DNA from: Sphingomonadaceae bacterium
GTDB lineage: Bacteria; Pseudomonadota; Alphaproteobacteria; Sphingomonadales; Sphingomonadaceae
Assembly: GCA_019239785.1 (NCBI GenBank)
Contig: JAFAZM010000283.1
Coordinates: 1 to 11,736, forward strand
Length of the DNA stretch: 11,736 nucleotides
Direction of reading: 5' to 3'
The stretch's first letter is position 1. Each line of letters starts with the position of its first letter. Positions 6,686 through 11,736 of the stretch are shown here, piece after piece. The notes under the pieces are model-generated. The model was not told the origin of the DNA. It saw nothing but the letters and a program-made list of their open reading frames with translations, and made no database searches. Position numbers and translations under genes: made by a program.

Positions 6686-7633
6686 TTGAGCGCCGAGAAC
6701 AACCGCACCCTGCTGATCGCCTTCGCCGCGAATCTCGGCATCGCCGCGTCCAAGTTCGTCGCGGCGATGGTCACCGGCTCGTCGGCGATGCTGACCGAGG
6801 GCGTGCACAGCGTCGTCGATTCCGCCAACCAGCTGCTTTTGATCTGGGGCCGCCGCCAATCGAAGAAGCCGCCCGACCGGCTGCATCCGTTCGGTTATGG
6901 CCGCGAGCTCTATTTCTGGAGCTTCGTCGTCGCCGTTTTGGTCTTCGCGCTCGGCGCCGGAGTCTCGGTCTACGAAGGCGTGCTGCACATCATCGAGCCC
7001 GAGCCGGCAGTCTCCCCGCTGATCGCTTATGGCGTGCTGCTCGTCGCCTTCCTGCTCGAGGGCGGCTCGACCCTGACCGCGTTCAAGGAGTTCCGCGAGG
7101 CGAAGGGCGGGCTCGGCTGGTTCCAGGCGGTGCGCGTCTCCAAGGATCCGCCCGCTTTCATCGTCCTGCTCGAGAATGGCGCGGCGATGGCCGGCATCCT
7201 GGTCGCGGCATTCGGCCTGGCGCTCTCGCAGTTCACGGGCAGCCCCTTCTTCGACGGCGCCGCCTCGATCGTCATCGGCCTGATCCTCGGCGTTACCGCC
7301 CTCGTGCTCGCGGTCGAATCCAAGGCCCTACTGATCGGCGAGGCGGCCGATCCCGATCTCGTGCGGAGCATCTACGAGGCGGCCGAGCGTCAGCCTGGCA
7401 TCGTCGGCGTCGGCCATGTCCTCACCGTCCATTCGGCGCCCGACCAGATCACCGTGGTGATGAGCGCGGATTTCGACGATTCGATCAGCGCCGGCGCGGT
7501 GGAACGGATCATCGCCGACATCGAGAAGGAGGTCGAGGCGATGTGGCCCGACGTCAAACGGCTCTACATCCGCCCGCAGCAGGGCGCCGCGCGACAACGC
7601 GCCGAGCCCGCCGACCAGAGCGGTTTGACCTGA
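6686..7633 (+). CDS. Cation diffusion facilitator transporter (ZnT9-like)
   Basis: Encodes 315 residues of the CDF family: six membrane segments (about 8-28, 33-55, 75-95, 110-130, 158-180, 185-208) and a C-terminal cytoplasmic domain (about 215-300). CDF proteins export divalent metals such as Zn or Mn by proton antiport. The second segment holds SAMLTEGVHSVVDSANQLLL with the metal pair His41-x3-Asp45. GYGRELYFWSFVVA and the phrase KDPPAFIVLLEN are typical of the SLC30A9/ZnT9-like branch, where LLED is usual. Here the Asp is Asn164, so the fifth-segment metal site may be weakened. The start is taken as TTG 6686, giving the common N-terminus MSAENN; GGGA precedes it closely. Substrate cannot be read from sequence. 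Confidence 0.9.
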   Translation: MSAENNRTLLIAFAANLGIAASKFVAAMVTGSSAMLTEGVHSVVDSANQLLLIWGRRQSKKPPDRLHPFGYGRELYFWSFVVAVLVFALGAGVSVYEGVLHIIEPEPAVSPLIAYGVLLVAFLLEGGSTLTAFKEFREAKGGLGWFQAVRVSKDPPAFIVLLENGAAMAGILVAAFGLALSQFTGSPFFDGAASIVIGLILGVTALVLAVESKALLIGEAADPDLVRSIYEAAERQPGIVGVGHVLTVHSAPDQITVVMSADFDDSISAGAVERIIADIEKEVEAMWPDVKRLYIRPQQGAARQRAEPADQSGLT

Positions 7634-7702
7634 TTGCATCGGATCGACCGCGCTGAATCATTGTCCGATCGCGATTTCCGGGTCGTCGGATAATGCCCTC
7701 CG

Positions 7703-7731
7703 GCTGGGAATCGCTCCCAGCGCCTCATTTT
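7703..7731 (+). terminator. Candidate weak terminator after the CDF gene
   Basis: GCTGGGA (7703-7709) and TCCCAGC (7715-7721) form a 7-bp stem around ATCGC, followed by GCCTCA and TTTT at 7728-7731. The T-run is short and set 6 nt from the stem, so termination would be partial. It is placed 69 nt after the CDF stop codon and before the next start. Confidence 0.4.
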
Positions 7732-7747
7732 CAGACTTCCTTAGGAA

Positions 7748-7764
7748 CGGCGGCCTAGCCGCCG
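7748..7764 (+). promoter_or_regulatory. Hairpin between AGGAA and the start codon at 7768
   Basis: CGGCGGC (7748-7754) and GCCGCCG (7758-7764) are perfect inverted repeats around CTA, ending 3 nt before the ATG of the following gene. The nearest Shine-Dalgarno-like sequence, AGGAA at 7743-7747, is directly before the hairpin and 20 nt from the ATG. Unfolded this spacing is too long; folding would bring the site close or block the start. Either way the hairpin sits where it should affect initiation. Confidence 0.4.
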
Positions 7765-7767
7765 ATC

Positions 7768-8358
7768 ATGGCCGCGCCGACCTTGTTCTACGCTCGCGCG
7801 AAGCTGCTTCGCCTCGGGCTGCTTTCGGTGCTCATCGGCTCTGGCGCCGCGCTGGCGGCTTGCCGGCTGACGGGCAAGGAAGGTTTGGCCGATCTGCGGG
7901 AGCTTTACCTCCTCTATGCCGCCGGTCCGGAGGGGCCCCGCGCCTTCGTGCTCTTCTTCGGCTGCCTCTTCGGTCTTGCGGGTTTGGTCGCGCTCTTCCG
8001 GCTCACCCGGGATCGCGCCGCGGTGACGATTCGCATCGATGGAGTGCGCGTGTCGGGACTGCTTCATTCGCGAATGATCCCGTGGCGCTGTCTGGATTCG
8101 GTCACGCTCGGGGAGACGCGTTTCGGCGGCAGGGTCCATCGCAATCTGATCCTTCGCTCGCGCCGACTGCCGGATGAAGGAAGGTTGCGCTACCTGCTCT
8201 CCCGTCGCTTCTCGATCCTCGCGGACCGGCTCGACGCAACGCCGGCCGAAATCGCCGACTGGGCCCGCGCCGCCGAAGCGGCGCGGCGCCGGGCCCTGCT
8301 GCACCACTTCAACAAACCGGTACAGCCGGCCGCGACCGCGGTCGGAAGACGCGCCTGA
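7768..8358 (+). CDS. STM3941-like membrane protein with PH-like domain
   Basis: Encodes 196 residues. Two membrane segments lie at about 13-33 and 60-80, separated by a loop of about 26 residues. They are followed by a beta-rich stretch VTIRIDGVRVSGLLHSRMIPW...LDSVTL of the kind seen in STM3941-family and bacterial PH-domain membrane proteins (strand, I-P-W turn, strand). The C-terminal LDATPAEIADWARAAEAARRR helix is also usual for that group. No enzymatic motif is present; members are of unknown function. The tail after about 180 is short, basic and probably disordered. The start ATG 7768 has no close Shine-Dalgarno and is preceded by a hairpin. The gene may form its own unit, since terminator-like and promoter-like sequences flank it. 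Confidence 0.65.
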   Translation: MAAPTLFYARAKLLRLGLLSVLIGSGAALAACRLTGKEGLADLRELYLLYAAGPEGPRAFVLFFGCLFGLAGLVALFRLTRDRAAVTIRIDGVRVSGLLHSRMIPWRCLDSVTLGETRFGGRVHRNLILRSRRLPDEGRLRYLLSRRFSILADRLDATPAEIADWARAAEAARRRALLHHFNKPVQPAATAVGRRA

Positions 8359-8375
8359 GGGTGCCGCCCGCCGCA

Positions 8376-8404
8376 TTGCCGCACGATCGCGGCGCTGGTA
8401 ACTT
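8376..8404 (+). promoter_or_regulatory. Candidate promoter for the first secreted-protein gene
   Basis: TTGCCG (8376-8381) and TAACTT (8399-8404) are separated by exactly 17 bp and lie 28-56 nt before ATG 8432, so a transcript would include the strong GGGAGG at 8419-8424. Matches to the sigma-70-type consensus are 4 of 6 and 3 of 6, so this is a weak call based mainly on spacing and position. Confidence 0.3.
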
Positions 8405-8431
8405 CGCCCCTCAGGAGAGGGAGGTGCGGCT

Positions 8432-8977
8432 ATGCGGATCCTGATCGCCCTGGTTGCCGCCGCCGTGTCGGCCGGCGCCGCCGCCGCGGCCAATGCGCCC
8501 GAGACGAGCTGGGGCAAGGCCGGAGTCTCGTTCGACGATTACCGGAGCGACGCGACCTTCTGCCTGCGGATGGCGGCGGGGACCGACCTCACCGGCACGG
8601 AGCCGGCCAACGCGCTCGTCCTCGCCTCGCGGCGGATGGCGACCGGCCAGACCAACGATTACACGCCGGCGGTCGGCGGCGCGAACGGCACCGGGCCCTC
8701 CACCGTCAACAGCGGCTTCGATCCGGCGATCGAGGCGGCGAACCGGATGCAGCAGGAACGGATCGCCGCCCGCCCGGAGCTGCGCATCCGCCAGGCCCGG
8801 GACATATTGCAGCTGAGGCTCGACCATTGCCTCGCCGGCCGGGGCTATCACCGTTTCCGCCTGACCGACGACCAGCGCCGGCAGCTGCGCCACATGCCGT
8901 TGCGCGCGCCGGAGCGGCAGGTCTATCTGCACCGTCTCGCCAGCGATCCGCAGGTGCTCGCCGCCCAGGGGGAATGA
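8432..8977 (+). CDS. Secreted two-cysteine protein, tandem paralogue A
   Basis: Encodes 181 residues of unknown function. An Ala-rich signal peptide (1-22) ends in ANA, a good signal peptidase I site before PETSW, so the mature protein is periplasmic or secreted. The mature part shares a plan with the next gene: SWGKxGVS-x-DYR, then DAT-x-CLR (Cys44), TDLTGTEPA-x-ALVLASRR, LRIRQARDI, LDHCL (Cys133), GYxRF, and ERQVYLHxLASDPQVLA near the end. The two cysteines conserved in both copies probably form a disulfide. Unlike its neighbour it has an insert at about 68-106 rich in Gly, Asn, Thr and Ala. The start is fixed by GGGAGG 7 nt upstream. I recall similar hypothetical proteins in sphingomonads, but no named domain. 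Confidence 0.8.
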   Translation: MRILIALVAAAVSAGAAAAANAPETSWGKAGVSFDDYRSDATFCLRMAAGTDLTGTEPANALVLASRRMATGQTNDYTPAVGGANGTGPSTVNSGFDPAIEAANRMQQERIAARPELRIRQARDILQLRLDHCLAGRGYHRFRLTDDQRRQLRHMPLRAPERQVYLHRLASDPQVLAAQGE

Positions 8978-9038
8978 GGCCGCGCTTCAATAAGCCGGCA
9001 AATATGGTAGAAAGCGGCGACGAAAAGGGAGAGCCGCC

Positions 9039-9530
9039 ATGCGTAGCGCCTTGGCCTTGCCGATCCTGATCCTCTGCGCCGCCGCGTTCGGCAGTGCCGC
9101 CCAGGCACGACGGCCTGCTTTGTCCTGGGGCAAGCCCGGCGTCTCCTATGCCGACTATCGCGCCGACGCGACGGCCTGCCTGCGCGAGGCGGCGGCGACC
9201 GACCTCACCGGCACCGAGCCCGCCGACGCCCTCGTCCTCGCCTCGCGCCGCGTCGAGACGGCCGCGAACGCCGACCCTTGGTCGGTCGCGCAGGCGATCG
9301 ATGCGGCGCGGCCCGATCTTCGCATCCGCCAGGCGCGGGACATCATCCAGGCGCGGCTCGATCATTGCCTGGAGGCGCACGGCTATCGGCGCTTCACCCT
9401 GACCGACGGCCAGCGCCGCCGCCTCAACCGCTTCAGCCTGCGCCAGCCCGAGCGGCAGGTCTATCTCCACAGCCTCGCCAGCGATCCGCAGGTGCTGGCG
9501 AGCCAAGGTGTGAACGCGGCGACGCGCTGA
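9039..9530 (+). CDS. Secreted two-cysteine protein, tandem paralogue B
   Basis: Encodes 163 residues, clearly a duplicate of the gene ending 61 bp upstream. The signal peptide is 1-23 (hydrophobic ALALPILILCAAAF, cleavage site AQA before RRP). Cys13 is within the signal peptide and lacks a lipobox, so a lipoprotein is unlikely. Cys47 and Cys110 correspond to Cys44 and Cys133 of copy A. The shared blocks are near-identical (TDLTGTEPA, ALVLASRR, LRIRQARDI, YLHxLASDPQVLA), while the middle insert is much shorter. It has its own ribosome site GGGAGAG at 9028-9034. Function is unknown. Retention of both copies with different middles suggests divergence rather than decay. Confidence 0.8.
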   Translation: MRSALALPILILCAAAFGSAAQARRPALSWGKPGVSYADYRADATACLREAAATDLTGTEPADALVLASRRVETAANADPWSVAQAIDAARPDLRIRQARDIIQARLDHCLEAHGYRRFTLTDGQRRRLNRFSLRQPERQVYLHSLASDPQVLASQGVNAATR

Positions 9531-9548
9531 CCTCTTCACCAACACTGT

Positions 9549-9631
9549 CGTCATCCCGGACTCGATCCGGGATCCACCTTCTTCTTGCGGCGCCGGAAGA
9601 AAGTGGATGCTGAATCAAGTTCAGCATGACG
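9549..9631. repeat. Dispersed repeat, family 2, inverted hairpin doublet
   Basis: Two units face each other. The left unit has GTCAT, stem CCCGGA/TCCGGG, loop CTCGA, then ATCCAC. The right unit, read on the minus strand, has GTCAT, stem GCTGAA/TTCAGC, loop CTTGA, then ATCCAC. The outer CGTCAT (9549-9554) pairs with ATGACG (9626-9631), and ATCCAC (9572-9577) with GTGGAT (9603-9608), extended by TTCTTC (9579-9584) with GAAGAA (9596-9601). The whole can fold into a four-way junction. It fills the spacer between the second secreted-protein gene and the Nramp-like gene. The type is, from memory, common in alphaproteobacterial genomes. Confidence 0.75.
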
Positions 9632-9651
9632 GAAGAGCCGGGCACGAGCGC

Positions 9652-9680
9652 TTGCGCCGACCCGCATCCCCTGCTTTGAT
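9652..9680 (+). promoter_or_regulatory. Candidate promoter of the Nramp-like gene
   Basis: TTGCGC (9652-9657) and TTTGAT (9675-9680) have a 17-bp spacer and lie just upstream of GAGGAGG (9694-9700) and ATG 9707. Consensus matches are 3 of 6 and 4 of 6. The position, directly after the family-2 repeat, is consistent with a new transcription unit starting here. Confidence 0.33.
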
Positions 9681-9706
9681 AGCGCTAACAACAGAGGAGG
9701 GGCGCC

Positions 9707-11104
9707 ATGGCCGACGAAAGCGGGCATCTGCCCGGGTTCAGCGCGGCCGAGCTGCCGCCCCCGCCCGCCTCGACATGGCGGATCGTCGGGCCGGGGGTGG
9801 TCGCCGCCGGCGTCGGCCTCGCCTCGGGCGAGTTCATCCTCTTTCCCTATATCGCGAGCCAGATCGGGCTCGCCTTCCTCTGGGCCGCGGCGGTCGGCCT
9901 CGCCACGCAATTCTTCATCAACATGGAGATCGAGCGCTACACGCTCGCCACCGGCGAGACGGTGCTGATCGGGTTCAGCCGGCTCGGGCGGCATTGGGGC
10001 CTGGCCTTCGCCGGGCTTGCCGTGCTCGGCAACCTCTGGCCGGGCTGGGTCACGGGCGCGGCGACTTTGACCACCTATCTGGTCGGCGGCGACGCGCGCT
10101 GGATCGCGGCCGGGATGCTCGCCGCGATCGGCTTAATCCTCACCTTGTCGCCGGTCGTCTACCGCACGCTCGAAGGCGCCCAGTTCGTCAAGGTGATCGC
10201 GGTCGGCGCTCTCGTGCTCGTCGCCGCCGCCGTCGCCATTCCGCCGCGCACCTGGGCCGAAGCGCCGGCGCTGGCGGCCCACGTCCGCATCCCGGCGGCC
10301 GAGCTCGGCTGGGCCCTGCTGCTCGGCGCCCTCGCTTATGCCGGCGCGGGCGGCGGCCAGAATCTCTGCCAGTCCAACTGGATCCGCGACAAGGGGCTCG
10401 GCATGGGCTGCCACGCGCCGAAGATCCAGAGCCCCCTGACCGGCGAGCCGGTCGCCGCGCCCGGCACCGGCTGGGTGTTCGCGCCGGACGAAGCGAACAT
10501 GGCGCGCTGGCGGCGCTGGTGGCGGACTGCGAATATCGAGCAGCTCTCGACCTTCGTCGCGATCACCTTCGTCACCATCGCCTTCACCTCGATCCTCGCC
10601 TTCGCGACCCTGCACGGCCGGCCGGACCTGCCGCGCGACATCTCCTTCCTCGACGTCGAAGGACAGGCGTTGTCGGGAATCGCTGGCGCCTGGTTCGGGC
10701 GCCTGTTCTGGTTCGTCGGCGCCTTCTCCCTGTTCGCCGCCGCGCTCGGCATCGTCGATTATACCAGCCGCCTCGCCGCCGACGTGCTGCGCACCTCCTA
10801 TCTCAGGACCAAGAGCGAGAGCCTGGTCTATGCCTTGCTGGTCTGGGGGATCGTCGCCGCCGGGATCGCGGCGATCGCCAGCGGGCTCAGCCAGCCGCTG
10901 GTGCTGCTGATCACCTCGGCCTGCATCGCCGCCTTCATGATGTTCGTCTATTCGGGCCTGCTCATTGTCCTCAACCGCCGCCTGCTGGCGCCGGAGCTGC
11001 GCCCCGCCGGCTACCGGATCGCCGCTTTGGTCTGGGCGGTCGGCCTGTTCGGCGTGCTGAGCGCGATCACCGTGATGGATCAACTCGGCAAGCTGCTGGG
11101 TTGA
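9707..11104 (+). CDS. Nramp-family-like transporter lacking metal-binding motifs
   Basis: Encodes 465 residues of a polytopic inner-membrane protein with roughly eleven hydrophobic segments in an Nramp/APC-fold pattern. The opening GPGVVAAGVGLASGEFILFP aligns without gaps to segment 1 of MntH-type proteins, but the metal site DPGN is ASGE (39-42). In segment 6 the MPHN-like site reads GGQN (216-219). Canonical Nramp proteins import Mn2+ or Fe2+ with protons through these residues, so this one should have another substrate or mechanism. A hydrophilic loop follows (about 224-283), including a Trp/Arg-rich ARWRRWWRTAN. The start is well supported by GAGGAGG 6 nt upstream. It converges with the GFA gene. 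General annotation as an Nramp-related divalent metal transporter is likely but the substrate is unknown. Confidence 0.8.
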   Translation: MADESGHLPGFSAAELPPPPASTWRIVGPGVVAAGVGLASGEFILFPYIASQIGLAFLWAAAVGLATQFFINMEIERYTLATGETVLIGFSRLGRHWGLAFAGLAVLGNLWPGWVTGAATLTTYLVGGDARWIAAGMLAAIGLILTLSPVVYRTLEGAQFVKVIAVGALVLVAAAVAIPPRTWAEAPALAAHVRIPAAELGWALLLGALAYAGAGGGQNLCQSNWIRDKGLGMGCHAPKIQSPLTGEPVAAPGTGWVFAPDEANMARWRRWWRTANIEQLSTFVAITFVTIAFTSILAFATLHGRPDLPRDISFLDVEGQALSGIAGAWFGRLFWFVGAFSLFAAALGIVDYTSRLAADVLRTSYLRTKSESLVYALLVWGIVAAGIAAIASGLSQPLVLLITSACIAAFMMFVYSGLLIVLNRRLLAPELRPAGYRIAALVWAVGLFGVLSAITVMDQLGKLLG

Positions 11105-11128
11105 GTCTCCGCGCTTCGAGCGCCGCGC

Positions 11129-11216
11129 CGTTCGTCCTGAGCCCGTCGAAGGACTTTCCTTCCTTTTTTTCCGGCCGCAAGAGAAGGGGAGGGCTTCGAC
11201 AGGCTCAGCCCGAACG
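11129..11216. repeat. Dispersed hairpin repeat, family 1, inverted pair of mixed type
   Basis: The pair lies in the spacer between the convergent Nramp-like and GFA genes. The left unit is CGTTC plus a GTCCT/AGGAC stem (11134-11138, 11150-11154) with loop GAGCCCGTCGA. The right unit is a GGGCT/AGCCC stem (11191-11195, 11207-11211) with loop TCGACAGGCTC, followed by GAACG. The flanks CGTTC and GAACG are exact inverted repeats, yet the stems of the two arms differ. Each arm is internally consistent, so it looks like a pairing of two subtypes. Confidence 0.75.
11134..11170 (+). terminator. Candidate terminator after the Nramp-like gene
   Basis: The left family-1 hairpin (GTCCT/AGGAC, 11-nt loop) is followed by TTTCCTTCC and then seven consecutive T residues at 11164-11170. 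This is the longest T-run seen in a spacer of the window and lies 60 nt beyond the stop codon. The short stem and its 9-nt distance from the T-run make it a weak intrinsic terminator at best. Confidence 0.35.
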
Positions 11217-11226
11217 GTGAAGAATA

Positions 11227-11685
11227 TCAGGGACGCACGCCATCCACTCCGAAGGCCGCGGTCAAAGCCTGCCAGCCCTCCATATCGGGTATCGTCTCGA
11301 AGCTGTGCGGCGCCGGGGTCTTCGCCCAGGCATAGCCCTCGCCGGTGAAGGTTTCGACGAACGGCACCACCCAGAGATGGTCGTCCAGCACCGGCGCCCG
11401 GACGTTGACCAGGAAGTCGAGGCCCGGCGGCGGGGTGAACATCCAGCTCATGCAGCTTGGGCAGAAATGATGCATGTCGCGCCCCTTGCCGCCGAGCACC
11501 GGCGCGCCCGCGATCACTTCGAACCCGTCGGCCGGCACCGCCACCGACAGCGAATAGGCGCTGGCGCTCATCCGCTGGCAGCCGGCGCAATGGCAGGCCA
11601 TGGTCAGCAGTGGCGGCTTCGTCACCCGGATCCTGGTGGCGCCGCAGCGGCAGCCGCCTTCCCAGGGAAGCTTCCATTCCTCCAT
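11227..11685 (-). CDS. GFA/CENP-V family zinc-binding protein
   Basis: Encodes 152 residues of the glutathione-dependent formaldehyde-activating (GFA/CENP-V) fold, a small beta-rich zinc-binding domain. Zinc ligands are all present: Cys12 and Cys14 in GGCRCGATR; Cys31, Cys33 and Cys36 in ACHCAGC; Cys75 and Cys78 in FCPSC. The founding member was reported to speed formation of S-hydroxymethylglutathione, but most family members have no proven substrate, so the enzyme name should not be assumed. The reading frame extends 15 codons further upstream, but ATG at 11685 is chosen because a perfect AAGGAGGT lies 4 nt before it and the family homology starts there. It converges with the Nramp-like gene over a 122-bp spacer containing repeats. 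Confidence 0.9.
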   Translation of the reverse strand: MEEWKLPWEGGCRCGATRIRVTKPPLLTMACHCAGCQRMSASAYSLSVAVPADGFEVIAGAPVLGGKGRDMHHFCPSCMSWMFTPPPGLDFLVNVRAPVLDDHLWVVPFVETFTGEGYAWAKTPAPHSFETIPDMEGWQALTAAFGVDGVRP

Positions 11686-11689
11686 CGCC

Positions 11690-11697
11690 ACCTCCTT
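11690..11697 (-). promoter_or_regulatory. Shine-Dalgarno site that fixes the GFA start
   Basis: Read on the minus strand this is AAGGAGGT, fully complementary to the usual 16S 3' end, and it is followed by GGCG and ATG. It decides between the start at 11685 and the longer frame beginning at 11730. Confidence 0.8.
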
Positions 11698-11736
11698 CGG
11701 ACCAGCTGATGGGTCCGGCCATGTCCCCATATGATC

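Noticed and set aside
5371..7656. 761-codon plus-strand open frame overlapping the GT-C-like and CDF genes
   Set aside because: It is a shifted frame over two genes with clear membrane-protein translations. Its own product is Arg/Ala/Gly-rich with no hydrophobic pattern or motif.
9039..9080. Lipoprotein signal in the second secreted paralogue (Cys13)
   Set aside because: The residues before Cys13 are Ile-Leu-Ile-Leu; the -1 position is not Gly, Ala or Ser, and a good signal peptidase I site (AQA) follows.
9607..11220. 537-codon plus-strand and 529-codon minus-strand frames over the Nramp-like gene
   Set aside because: Both are shadows of the 9707-11104 gene, without domains; the minus one also runs across the spacer repeats into the GFA gene.
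11686..11730. Longer N-terminus for the GFA protein, starting MGTWPDPSAG
   Set aside because: The extra 15 residues precede a perfect Shine-Dalgarno and ATG, and the family normally starts shortly before the first Cys-x-Cys.
1..11736. CRISPR array, tRNA/rRNA, insertion sequence or prophage
   Set aside because: No regularly spaced identical repeats, no cloverleaf-like sequence in any spacer, and no transposase or integrase frame were found.

Overview
The window is high-GC DNA (roughly two-thirds G+C or more by eye), densely coding and with strong GC bias at third codon positions. It looks chromosomal and comes most likely from an alphaproteobacterium of the Sphingomonadales. The grounds are protein style, an E2-small ORF-E3 order of pyruvate dehydrogenase genes without E1, and dispersed hairpin repeats of the TTCGACAAGCTC and GTCAT...ATCCAC types. 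This placement rests on recall, not on a search. I see no rRNA, tRNA, CRISPR array, transposase or phage gene.

Layout: (1) 78-4289 is a central-metabolism block. A universal stress protein gene on the minus strand diverges from pdhC (dihydrolipoamide acetyltransferase, E2). pdhC is followed without a real gap by two genes for unrecognised small membrane proteins and then by lpdA (dihydrolipoamide dehydrogenase, E3). The E1 genes are not in the window. (2) 4290-5218 holds a DUF1993 gene between two repeat-rich spacers. (3) 5219-7633 encodes a large GT-C-like polytopic membrane protein and a cation diffusion facilitator (ZnT9-like). (4) 7768-9530 encodes an STM3941-like membrane protein and two tandem paralogous secreted proteins of unknown function with two conserved cysteines. 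(5) 9707-11104 encodes an Nramp-fold transporter that has lost both metal-binding signatures. It converges on a GFA/CENP-V zinc protein gene on the minus strand (11227-11685).

How the genes relate: E2 and E3 are subunits of the same 2-oxoacid dehydrogenase complex, and the two membrane genes between them are very probably co-transcribed with them. The other genes look like independent housekeeping or envelope genes, and no multi-gene defence, secretion or biosynthetic system is visible.

The least expected signal lies between genes. Two unrelated families of short hairpins occur here, and within each family the stem sequences differ between copies by paired compensatory changes while loop and flanks stay constant. 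In addition, a 27-28 nt inverted repeat gives the divergent stress-protein and pdhC genes nearly the same 5' leader. Two transporters carry substitutions at key metal-site positions (CDF Asp to Asn; Nramp DPGN to ASGE and MPHN to GGQN).
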